This document shows, in pieces, positions 13,393 through 24,805 of a DNA stretch of 64,000 bases. This DNA is from Brachionus rotundiformis. Lineage: Eukaryota > Rotifera > Eurotatoria > Ploima > Brachionidae. The notes beneath the pieces are model-generated. The model was not told the origin of the DNA. It did not search any database and was given only the letters and a program-made list of their open reading frames with translations. The number at the start of each line of letters is the position of its first letter. Positions within the stretch are counted from its first letter, which is position 1. A program made the translations under genes and the position numbers. The DNA lies in assembly GCA_016802295.1 (NCBI GenBank), contig JAESIW010000162.1, positions 1,554,512 through 1,618,511 of the forward strand, given 5' to 3'.

Positions 13393-13745
13393 TTTAATTT
13401 TATAGATTTTTTTTCTAACAAAAGTATTAATTTTTGATCAAGAAAGTAAATTTTCTTTATAAAAGAATGTAAATTTTGGTTGTTTTGCTTCCGAGTGATG
13501 TTGGCAACAAGTCCTAGTTGTCAAGAAATAGTATGATTTCTTTTAAATCGAACAATTAGTTTATTTTTCTTATTTCAAAAATGCCTTAGGTGTTTCAATT
13601 CTAATTTTAAACAGGAGTTTTATCATTTATTATTGTTATTTGTTAAATTTGAAATTTTATTTAAAATATTTTTTGACAAAATGACTAAATTTCTTATTTT
13701 TTACAAAATGTTTATTTAATAAAATTTTAAATAAATAAAGAAGCA

Positions 13746-13952
13746 TCATTTGATCTTTACAATTGACCAAGCTTTAATCTCTCGGAAGAAAATTATGTCC
13801 TGACCATTGAAACTAAAGCAAAGGAAAGGATTCGGAGACCTTTGTTACCATTCTGGTACTTACTGTCGTCTCAATAATCGCTTAATGAAAGTTTCTAGGT
13901 TTATTTTCATTTTACGAACAGCTTCTCTGGTACAAAAATTTTCCAAATTCAT
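13746..13952 (-). CDS. Possible 51-aa small protein, two exons
   Basis: Exon 13864-13952 begins ATG and reads MNLENFCTREAVRKMK, then a basic segment (FIKRLLRR), and ends at a strong GTAAGT donor in phase 2. A 51-bp intron ends in a pyrimidine-rich tract (CCTTTCCTTTGCTTTAG). Exon 13746-13812 continues FNGQDIIFFREIKAW to a TGA. Intron length and signals match the confirmed introns nearby and the composition is protein-like, but no family is recognised. It could be a micropeptide gene, a 5' part of the LIM gene just downstream (I could not find an in-phase join), or chance. Confidence 0.35.
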
Positions 13953-14281
13953 AACAAATTAATTTTTTAATAAATTAGACAATGCAAGTTTAAATTGAAA
14001 GAAAATAATAAAATATATATTTATGTATTATTTAAATTAAAGTTAAAATTTGTCAAGATTGTCTAAAAAAATTCAAATAAAAAAATAATATAAATATTTT
14101 TTTCTTAATTTTAATGAAAAGTCTCATTTTGACAATCAATATTTTACTTGAACAGTAATAAATGCGTAATCATAGTTTTAAAAATTATAAATTTTGAAAA
14201 TTTTAATTACAAAATTGATAAAAATGTACAAATATTCAATCATATTTTATATCACGTGATTGACAAGATAAAAAAATTGAC

Positions 14282-16918
14282 TCAACTAATTATTGATTGA
14301 ATGCTATTAATGGGATCATTTGCATCATAAAATTCAGATTCTTCTTTTTCCTCATCAGTGACGCTATCATATTCGGTGGCTATTTTTGAAAGCTTATTTT
14401 TGATCATTTTTGGCGCTTGACTGCAATTGTTTAGCACAAAAGCTGCATTAGTCAGAAATGGCTGCGGTTGGGTTTCCAATGCTTCATTTAGCGATCTGAA
14501 TATTTTACAATTCTTCAAAGAGAAAAAATTTTTTTTTCATTTAAAAATAAGTTAACTTGCCCGGATTATCTTGAACAGATAATCCCAACAAGACAAGAAT
14601 TGGTTAAATGATACACAATTTCTAACCTATTCAAGACCAAAAAGTACAAAACAAAATAAAACAAAACAAAAAAAAAATTTGTAAAATTTTTAATTTTTTT
14701 ATTAATTAAAATAAACAATTTAAATAAAAATAATGAAAAAAAAAGAAACAAATTTTTGTTATAAATTTATCTTAAAAAATAAAAATATTTATCTTCTTTA
14801 TCTTCAACTCTAATTTAACAAAATATTGTCACAATAAATATTTGTCTTAACTAAAGACGAAAGTCTAATATTCGGTTAAAAAGAGCATTTTAGAATATTT
14901 ATAAATTGTTATAAAATTAAAAACCATTATCTATCCCATTATGGCTATAAATATTCATTTAATCAATTCTTTTTAATTGCATATAATTCAATTATTTAAT
15001 TTAGTGTTGTTACTCACTTTGGGCCTTTCTCTGTGAGTGCTTACGGCATCAATGTTTAGGTTTATTTCTTCAACATGACAGCCGTAGGCGGTCGGTGACA
15101 GCTTTATCACCGTGTGTAGCGGTACTTCAAGATAGGGTAGTTCATCTATGCAAAAATCATTCAAAAAACTAAGCTAAAACATTCACATTTGGTCAAAACA
15201 TACCTGAAGTTTTGTTCATGTAGTAGGCCAGGATGCATCTCATGACTGCCTGGTGACACACGACCAACACATTTTCTTGTCTTTCCAATTCCATGATCAC
15301 TGGTTCCAATCTTTGCACCAAATCTTGATAAGACTACACAAAAACAATCAAAATTAACAATTAAACATTTTTTTTTTTTTTTAAATTAAAAATTACTTCG
15401 CCATTGGGATATCTTAATAAAATAAAATTATAAATTAAAATTGTTTATTTTTTTTTCTTAATTTATCTATTTACCTGTAGTGATATTTATCTTGGTCGCG
15501 CATGGCAAATTCGTCCGGATATTTGGTTGCTATTTCCTCGTAGGTCATTTCTTCGCATATGCCAGCGTATATTTCATTCAGCGCTTTCCATTGCTCCTTG
15601 GGCGCTTCTATTTTGGATGCAGTTTGAATGGTGCGTTTCATTTGGCTGGTCCACACGACCAGATCGGCCAAATTTTCCTGCTTGACAAAATCGGCCAATT
15701 TGTCCGAATACGTTCGTCCGCGCGGCGACAAATTCGGATTGCCGCCAATTCTTTGCTTCAGATTCAGATCACTCTCACCATGCTGCAACAAAAAATGCAT
15801 CAAAAATACACAGACCATTTTTTTATGAAATTATTACCCTGGTCAAATAGATGGTTCTAGGCAGGACGTGTATATTCATCAAAAAATAGACCACTCTGCT
15901 CTGAATGTGACCAATGACCCTGTTTACCAGAAACCTTTCTCCCACATTGAATATCTTAATAAACGAGTACTTTTTGTCCAAAGTCTCGTCAATAGGCTCA
16001 TACTGCATTTCGTACAAGCGTATACGCTCTAGGAAGTCATTTACGGCCAGTTGGCTATCTACATTTTTGTAGTCTGGCGAGCTTATTTTAACTTCTTTTA
16101 CATTGGACTCAATCACTTTTGGATCATCACAAATAGACTCTACGAAAAACAAGCGAAAGCAGTAGTTTTTGGTACAGTAGTCGTAGATGAGCTCGCGGCG
16201 TTGGCGCGATGTATTTGTGGCATCAAAAATGGCCACCTCGCCATCATTGTTCAGCCAACCGCACATATCTTCCAGAGCTCGTTTGGCACAATTGCTTAAA
16301 ATTAGATAAATTTACTATCTATTTTTTTTTATCTAGTATAAAATTCTAATAAATTACTTTCTTATTTCTACAAATTCTTTATTTTCTGGATTGAAGAATT
16401 CCTTGCTGGCATATTCATGGAAAGCCTCGCGCCTGTACTCGCCAACATTGAACACTTTGGTCTTGACGCCAATCCAGGTCAGGTACCGAGCAAGCTTGCG
16501 CGAAATGTAGGTCTTGCCGCGAGCAGGCAAACCTACCATGCAAATCACAGTTGGTGTTCTTACCAATTTGTCTCTGCAAGCTGAGAAAAAAATTATTCTA
16601 CTTTTTTTTATTATTAGATAAATGCGATCCAATACCGGTGATAAAAGTCCTGCCTAAAATATCAGAAACACTCCTATCAAGGCCATTAGAAGATTTGTTA
16701 TTCGAAGAGCGGTCCTGTCTAAGGGCTGTTTTGTAGGAGATATTCTGGTCCGGGTCCATGTGCTTGTGCACGTTGGACTCGGTCGGCGGCGAGTTGCCGG
16801 TAGACACCGATGCCGACGAGGACTCGGCCTCGTCCGAACTACTGGCACCCTCGCCATTTGTGTAAAATGTCTTCTTACTGCCTATACCATGTGTAATCTC
16901 AACTATCTTAGCCTCCAT
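14282..16918 (-). CDS. PFKFB: 6-phosphofructo-2-kinase/fructose-2,6-bisphosphatase
   Basis: A cytosolic bifunctional enzyme that makes and breaks fructose-2,6-bisphosphate, the activator of phosphofructokinase-1 and inhibitor of gluconeogenic fructose-1,6-bisphosphatase. Eight exons join in phase: 16636-16918, 16358-16580, 15838-16294, 15475-15782, 15397-15412, 15204-15333, 15018-15145 and 14282-14512, giving about 591 residues. After a Ser-rich N-terminal region of about 95 residues comes the kinase domain: P-loop GLPARGKT, FNVGEYRR, FDATNT, CDDP, KISSPDY. The bisphosphatase domain follows: RHGESDLN with the catalytic His, WTSQMKRTIQTA, ALNEIYAGICEE, RYPNGESYQDL, and CHQAVMRC with the second His. 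PLHTVIKLSPTAYGC and STHRER complete the core. All catalytic motifs are intact. The protein is longer than usual vertebrate forms because of both termini; the Ser-rich head and the acidic tail (DSVTDEEKEESEFYD) are likely regulatory. Confidence 0.95.
15163..15201. repeat. 39-bp exact repeat, copy 2 (inside PFKFB intron)
   Basis: Lies within the 58-bp intron 15146-15203 between PFKFB exons 6 and 7 and makes up most of it, ending two bases from the splice donor on the minus strand. It is identical to 11951-11989. Confidence 0.9.
15397..15412 (-). other. PFKFB: 16-bp PFKFB micro-exon encoding part of RYPNGE
   Basis: The preceding exon ends in phase 2 after AG and the next begins in phase 0. The 16 bases between an AAG acceptor and a GTAATT donor supply exactly the residues needed to rebuild the conserved YPxGES motif of the bisphosphatase domain. 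Confidence 0.88.
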
Positions 16919-19900
16919 TAAAGTTTAATAAATGTCAACAATCAAACAATCAAAACACAACAAGAACAAGTAAACAAATTTAATAAGAATAGATAATTTC
17001 GATTATTGATACAAAATTGATTTTATTTCTCTCTCTTTTTTTTTTTTATAAATATTTTATATTATTTATACAAACTTAACACAAAAATTTTATAAAATTT
17101 TTTGTGTTGTGATCTAAAATTATGTGAAAGTATTAGTATATTAATAAATAATAATATATGCTCGGATCAATTTGTTCTATTGTTTCTTGATATTTGGTTA
17201 TGTAATTGGAAAAATTTTAAATTATAATTTATTTAATTATTAAGAAAAAATTTTTTTCTTAAAAATAAAAAATGAAAAAAAATCGATTGCTTATTATTAA
17301 TTAGTGTAACCTTACATCATTTACTTAACAAATTTTTTTCTAAGTTAATAAAAATATAAAATTTTTTTATTGCTGTATAACTTTTATAAATAAAGCTAGA
17401 ATTGCGCAAATTAGATACAAAATTGGTCTCCTTCATCTGGTTATATGTTGTTATGTTTTAATGTAGGCGCTCGTGTCTGTACACTGTCGTCAATTAAAAA
17501 GCAAATAAAAAATATTATATATAATCTTTTTTAATAATTTAAACTTGAAATTTAAAAAAAATTAAGCTTTAAAAATGCCAAGACATCCGATCCAGTCTGT
17601 GACTTACCAAACTGCTCACCTAAACATTATTTTATCAACTAGCTTTTTTTTGAGCTCTTTTTTTGTTAAATTTTATGCTAAACGCAAAATAATATTCAAA
17701 AATATAAAAAAAAAAAAACAAACATAACCAATTTAATAAAGTATAATCAAGCTTTGAAAGAACTGCGACTTAAAAATCAAATTTAATTAAGTGAACTGGG
17801 TGGTTAAAATTTGCTCCAAAGCCTTAAGGTAAAAAAACAAATTGTAAAAATCTAGAAAAAGTCAGAGTAGAATTTTTATTTCTTAAATTGAGTTCCTTCT
17901 GATTTGACTTGTTTTAATTAAAAAATTACAAAATTTAAATGCAAATTTAAGTCCAATAAATTATTATAATTTTAAAGTTGAGTTTAGCATGGACTGGCTT
18001 TGCCATGTGCTGAAAGAATGATTCAAATCCAAAATGCATTCATTCAATATCTGGCAGCTAATGTTTAATTAGAGAGCAAAATTGAGTGTTTTACGAATGA
18101 TAGTCATCTTTTTAGTTTATGATCTATGGGTACACTAAAAAGTCTATTTTTTTTATCGGACAAATTTTTAGACTGGTCCTTAGTTATGAAAAAAACTCTA
18201 AAACTCTTAAAACTTTTGTTTATCTTACACCTATTAAGGTAAAATAAGCTGAATTTTTTTCTCTTTTATTTTTAATTTAAAAACGTAATAAAAATTAATT
18301 TTCTTGTTTTTAATCTAGATTTGCTTTTTTTTATAAACAACGCTTTTAAGCAGCTCACAACTAATTAGTTTATTTTAAATCCTTATTAGGAATGAGATTT
18401 AGAATGATGTTAAATCTATAGTCTAGATTGTAGATATTTATATCGATTTTTTGACCCCTAGTTTAAAAATGGCACATATTAATAAGCTAAAATGTCAACT
18501 TAATAAAATGTTTATATAACTAAATAATAGGAAAATAGCTGACCTATACCATCTACCTTAGTACCATCTTTGAAGCTGGAAAAGAAGCAGTCAAGGATCT
18601 AGATGTCATATTATTTGCTTTTTGCTAATATCTTATCTTATCTAAAATGAAAAAAAAGGTCTTTCGTTTCAAATGCCATTTAAAAGCCTAATATTAGCTC
18701 ATATTTTTTTTGATTCAACCTGCGTAAATCACATCAAATATGTTGATTTAGAGAAGCTCATCTAAATCGATTTTTATTATAGTGAAAAAACAAATTAAAA
18801 AATTTGTATATTCAAATCTAATTTTTAATTAAGAAATGATTGGTCATAACAATGGTAGCATTAAAAACCACTTGAACCAGAATAATTTATGAATAAAATT
18901 TAAATAATTTAATTAATTAGACAAAATTTACTTTGCTTTATTCTCAATAATTATCAGTAAATACATTTTTAATAAAAAAAATCAAATTAAACTTATCTAG
19001 GCTTGTAAATTTTCTTCTTAAATATTTAAATAGTTACAATTAATTATCTTTTAAGAGTAAGTAACACATTTTATTAAAAACACCTACTGTCTTTAGGACT
19101 AAAATTAATTTTTATCCTACTAAATAACATTTATTCTTTATATTTATGTTGTCATTTATTCTTTGTGTTTTTCTGTGTGGTCATTTAAACAGAATTAGCT
19201 AGAGCTCAAAAAAACACAAATATTTATTATTTACTATTTTAATTTAAAATTAAAATGGGTGTAATAAGTTGCGTAATAATTAAGATGATAATAGAAAATT
19301 TAACATATGAGCTTGTTACACCGATTTTTTAACAATATTTTGTATTGAATCGTATTTGGTAGTAAATAAAATAAAAAAAAATACCTTTGGTAGTAAATGA
19401 GTTCAATGTGGCTCGGTCTTGCTGCATGTCTTTAAAAAAAGTAAATTATTTTTAAAATTGAGTATAGATAATTTAAATAGAATAATATTTTTAATTGAAA
19501 AAAAATATACATGAAATAAAAAAGAATCAAAACAATTATTTTTTAATATTTTATATTAATAAATTCAAGTATATGATGAAGATGATTATGCAATATATTT
19601 ACTCAAGTAGCTGCATAAGTTAAAACAGTTCGCTTTATCAGCATTTCTAGGTGCTTGCCTCAAAGTGCTGTTCAAGTTAATACCATTTTTAAACTCATTA
19701 GCAACGCCAAGCTCTGTTTTGATTTTACCAGAATAGAAATGGCTCTAATTCAAGTATTATCCTAATTAAATTAACTATTTCAAGGTATCAGAACAATTGC
19801 TTAAAATAAAGCCACGAAAAATATTTAAATGTGTGAAAGTGTTGAATTTTTTTTAAAGTCACGTGATTAATTTACCTAGTTAAATGAGAAAAAAAATTTA

Positions 19901-22900
19901 CCATTTAGGTCGGTGGACTCTTCGCTTTCCTCGGTAAGGACCATTCTGGCTGATTGTGTTTGACCAAATAGTGACCGCTTAAACTGACAGTTGTTGATAA
20001 TAAATGTCAAATATTCAATTAAATACTAATTTATTTAAATTTTATTTTTAATTTCTAAAAAAAATTTAAATTAAAATTAAATTTTTATTTTATTTTTTTA
20101 ACTAGTACTTAAGTAAGTAAAAAACGTAGTTCGTAAAGCACAGCTTTTAAGCTGCGAAATATACGAAAAATATATGAACCCTCCGCTCAATTCGTGATTT
20201 TTGCTTTAAATTTAGAATATTTTATAAAATTTATAATTAAAAGCAATATATAGTAAATTTTAAGTTTGCTTCTAGTACAAAGGTTGACTTAAAAATGTTA
20301 TCACAAAATGCTGGTTTCTCTTCTAACTATCTCATTAAGTTCTTTTCAAATAACGCCAAAGCAATTAACATAGACTTAAATTTGAATATCATACAAAAGT
20401 TTAAAATTATTTTCACATAATATACAAGAATAAAAAAAAAAAATATATCTTTAAATATAAAATTAGAAATTTTAAGATTCTGTTTTCTAATAGTGACGCA
20501 TCATTTAATTTAGTGGGGAAAATTTATGGGAAAAGTTCCTGCCTAGCTCAAACTGACTGTACATGGTATTACATTCATTAATTTAATAATTAATTTAGAA
20601 TTTTCGGCTTAAATTTAATTTAAAAATAAAACAAGAATTTATTTACATTAGCTTAAATATAGCCAAACTGCTTGGAATGTTCTAGACATTCTAGAGCTAC
20701 GTCATTTAATTACAAAGGTGTCTTGTAGAAAGAAATCGTTTTAGAAATGATCATTCTTTTTTATAAATTTATTCTAACACACTTATTTTTATATTTGGCT
20801 GATAATTCTTGAATAAAGATAAAAATAAGAATTTTTTTGCTTACATCATTGAATAGTTAATAAATGGGCGTGTTGAAACGCTATTGTTATTAACTCATTT
20901 AGAGAATTTTTATAATTTATAGAGAAAGATCGCGATGCTTTAATAATAAAATTTATTTAAAAAAGATTGACATACAATTACAAATGACCAGATATCCAAA
21001 TCTCGAACTAATCCTTGAGATAAATGCTTTAGATATTTATAATTTATAAATATTTTTGAATAAAATTTACATAAAATTTAAGAAAAAATAAACAACAAAT
21101 TAAGAAATAAAATTAAAAATTTTTTTTTATTAATTCTCTACTTTTATAAATTAACAAGAGGCTTGTTTTATTGAATAATTAAGTTAAATTACATAAGTAA
21201 AATCTATTTAATTAAAATAATTATTTGTCTTAATTCAACATAATTTAAAATGTGAAAATAAAACGAAAAAGAAATGCTTTTTGTTTGTTCTTTTAATAGT
21301 CAGTCGATCGTAGTTGATGAAATTAACATGACTAATGAAAATTATATAAAAAAAATTTCGAAAAAAATCATAGAAAAAATATATATTTTAGTTATTTATG
21401 ATAGATAAATGGTAGAAGATTATTTAAGATTTATTATTATCTAATGAACTGTAATCGTTCTGCCAGACTCATTCTGATCTAATTGGAAATGGAATAAATT
21501 GCGCATTTAAGTTTTAATTTTTTTACTTGTCTAGATTGGTAAAAAACTTTATATGTATAAAAAATAAATCAAATAGTAAGTATTAGTTTAAAATTTTAGT
21601 ATTTAAACTAATATAGAGGATTATGACAGAAATGTGGCTTAATTAAGTCACTTCGATATTTAAAATAAATACAAAGTTTCACATAGATTCTTTTGGAAAA
21701 AATATGAAGCTAATGGTATTTTCAATTTTCAAAAGAAACAAACCAATTTTTGTCCTATTTTAGAAAAATTTCAATTATCTAATAACTTTTACTTTATTAA
21801 TTATATTTGTGAACCGTGCCTTCGCTCAGTTTACACTTATAATCATAAAAATAAATGAAAGACAATCTTTGATATAAATTTAATTATAAATTAAAAGAAA
21901 TTAGGATTCTGTGCTATTTAAATTGTCGTTTTGGGTTCGAGACCAAAAAATTAATTTCAAAATCTATTATTAATTTCTTTAATTTAATGTTTCTTAAAAA
22001 GAGAATTACCCCCCAAAAAAAAAGAGCAGACTCAGCAGAATCATATTAAAATTGAAAGTATTTTTATAATGACGTGTTAAAAAAATATTTAATTCAAAGT
22101 TAAATTAATAAAATAATTATTAATTAATTGTTTATTATAAATTAACTTTTGATTAAAGAATCTAACTTAAAATAGGCGTCAGCGTGGCGATCTGATACTG
22201 AGTTATATCTGATAATTAAGAGCTTTAATTAATAATAGTTAATATTCTACGGTAAACTACCGACATTGTCAAGTCTATTTTTGAATTGGTTGATTGAACT
22301 CGTTGTGACAACCTACGTTGGTGACGCATTCCATTTATTTACTTTTCTGTCTGACAAGAAGTTTTTTCTTGCTTCACACTGAGGCACTAAACGCTGGACA
22401 CTAAATCATAATACCAATTGACCTGACTGAATTTGTTTTGAATTTAATGAAATTATACATTTTACAAAAAAATTTAATTTAAAAAATTGTCTAAAAAATA
22501 TCAACAACATCAAGCTACTTGAAGATGATTACTTGAATTCATAAGTTAGCTGATGTAATGAGTGGCATAAGGATCTAAATTTTAGAAAATGAGAGATTTT
22601 GGTATTATTATTCAATTTAAACACCAATTTATAAATAAAATTAAAAAGTGACTTAAATTTGTCTTTTAAATTATAAGTCTGATTGGAATGACTTTAAGTC
22701 GACTTAATGACTTAAAAAAAACTCTGAATAAGAATTCAAAAAGACTAGATCAAGACTGATTTACTGAAGGTAAAACTCATTTCTCTCTTGTATGGTCCTC
22801 ATTTATACAAAAAGGTAAAAATTTCTGGAGATTTGATTCAAATGTTTAAACTGAAAAGCAACATTGATCATTCCACTCACTTTTTCAAACAGATATACAA

Positions 22901-23230
22901 GAGAGCTTTTGTACAAAACGTAGTGAGAGATGGCTAAAAATTGTTCTCAAAATAAAGTCTTATTTTTTGCATATAATCAGTAATCAGATTTAACGCTTTC
23001 TTAAGCATTAATAAAACACTTTATATATATTACTTTATGTATATACTTTTTCACAGTCGCTGGATCAATTTTTAAATATTTAAATTATTAAAATAGTTTT
23101 TATTTAATTTCCTGATTTTAATCAAATTAAATGTGTCATTTTGTTAAAAAATAATTAAATAAAATTTATTGCTAAAAATTATAAAAAAAAAATAAGTTTT
23201 AAAATGAGTTATTAAAGTTTTTAAAAATGT
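16919..23230. other. Mostly non-coding AT-rich region upstream of PFKFB
   Basis: About 6.3 kb between the PFKFB start and the 3' end of the MAM gene. Apart from two short candidate exons at 19385-19429 and 19902-19944, I see no coding sequence, RNA gene or mobile element. TTTATT at 23165 is a possible poly(A) signal for the MAM gene read on the minus strand. Confidence 0.5.
19385..19944 (-). CDS. Candidate alternative 5' exons of PFKFB
   Basis: Exon A (19902-19944) starts ATG and reads MVLTEESEESTDLN, ending G/GTAAAT in phase 1. Exon B (19385-19429) starts after a TTTTTTTAAAG acceptor in phase 1, reads MQQDRATLNSFTTK and ends G/GTATTT, again in phase 1. The next phase-1 acceptor on this strand that opens a known exon is PFKFB exon 2 at 16580, so the pair could replace the Ser-rich first exon by an acidic N-terminus. 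Alternative first exons from separate promoters are known in this enzyme family. The two exons could instead belong to an unrelated small gene. Confidence 0.4.
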
Positions 23231-24805
23231 CTAATTATATTCATTATTCATTGTTGCATAAGTCTTCTTTTTCTTTTTATCCTTTTTCTAAACAATAAAA
23301 TAATTATTGCTTTTTAATAAAAGATAACAATTTACCTTGGGTATTATTTCCTCTTCATCGTCCTTAATGAAAAAAAATTAAATAAAAACTCAAAATTAAA
23401 ATCAAAAAATTACATTTATATCAAAAATTGGATTTGTTATAGCTAGTGAGCTATTACTGTCACTATCTTCATTAGAACTAGAAGTCGCAGTAGCTTTAAA
23501 ACTTGACAAAAATAATTTTAATAAAATCAATTAAATTGACATTTTAATTACTTGAAAATGTCTTTAAAGTTGTTTATTTTTTGAAATCTATAAATAACAA
23601 ATCCCAAAAATAGGGCAATTATTATGCCAGGTATTAGGATGCCAACAATTAGGCCAGTGTCTCTGGCACTTGAAGATTGGCCAAGTTTCTCACCACATCT
23701 AATACCAGCATAGCCATTTAAGCAATTGCAACCAAACCCGATATCAAAAGAATAATAACAACTGCCACCATTTAGACAATAATCCGACGGACATGCCGGA
23801 ACCGAGATTTTGCTTGTAGAGCCTGTAACTGGTTTCATTGTTGATCCGGATTGGTGAGAAGATTGATGCGATGGTTGGCCAGTTTGGGTAGAACCTTGGC
23901 TTGCTGTGCTAGCCGTAGAAGATTTAGTTGATGCCGTTTCGTTCTTATTTGGCAATTGGTCGAAATATGGCTGACAGCCTGGACTAAAAGCTGTGTCCTA
24001 AAAAACAATATTTAATTAAAAAAAAACAAAAATATGCTTATCATACATCAATTGCTATATCTGATTCGGATCCAAGTCCAATACGGCCATCAATTACAAT
24101 CTTAATTAGATATTTTTATTAAATCTAATAATAATCTATTAATTAAAGAAATTAGCTTACTTGGAATGGTTTATCTGTATTGATAGAAACTAAATTGCGC
24201 TTCCAAACATCTCCCTGATTTCCTGTCATATTCCTTTTGAAAAATTAATTGATTAATTTAAATTTTAGAAAATATTTAACTCTTATTATATTAATTTGTT
24301 AAACAAATTTATGCTTAACTAAAATTTTTTATTTCCTTAATACATTTTTCTGCTCAAACCATCTAAATAATATTATTTCTTACCATAAAACAGGCCAGCT
24401 GTAATCATTCAAATAATTTCTCATATAGATGGTCAATGTTCCCATAGTTTCCTTTAAAAAAATAGATAACCCAATTTTTGAGTGGTTAATTTTTACTTAC
24501 ACCAAACATGTGGGAATAGAATAAAAACGTACATTGCTGGTTTTCAATTGGAGTATAGACTCGACTCATGACTCTGCCAATTTTGTTGATGTTGCCATAT
24601 GATTCCAGATAAAGATAAGAGCCGATGTCTGAGCCAGTTGTATGATCTTAAACAATATTTTTAGAAAATTTTCTTTGACAAAAATATGGTAATACCTCGG
24701 GTGGGACCCGTTTTCGAAGAAGCCGATGGACCGCTATTTCTTGACCATTTAGTCGAAAGACTCATGTCAATCATCCAGTCACACAAAGAATGGTCAAATG
24801 TACAT
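23231..24805 (-). other. Paralogue 1, last MAM, stalk, EGF, transmembrane helix and cytoplasmic tail
   Basis: M38 starts KCTFDHSLCDWM and is split over five small exons. A Ser/Thr/Gln-rich stalk (TASQGSTQTGQPSHQ) precedes an EGF module with six Cys (C-x4-C-x5-C-x9-C-x-C-x8-C, NGGSCYY and NGYAGIRC). The transmembrane helix is LIVGILIPGIIIALFLGFVI. The tail of roughly 50 residues holds a Ser-rich acidic segment, NPIF, DDEEEIIPK and KKDKKKKK, and ends YATMNNEYN. Confidence 0.9.

Noticed and set aside
13392..13746. Joining the 51-residue unit to the LIM exons as one gene
   Set aside because: The available donors and the acceptor upstream of the LIM exon do not give an in-frame join; one option creates a stop.
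15480..15860. Plus-strand open frame opposite PFKFB exon 4
   Set aside because: It is the antisense shadow of conserved PFKFB coding sequence.
17572..17740. Plus-strand frame starting MPRHPIQSVTYQ
   Set aside because: It runs into Lys/Asn/Phe low-complexity sequence typical of chance frames in AT-rich DNA; no homology or splice support.
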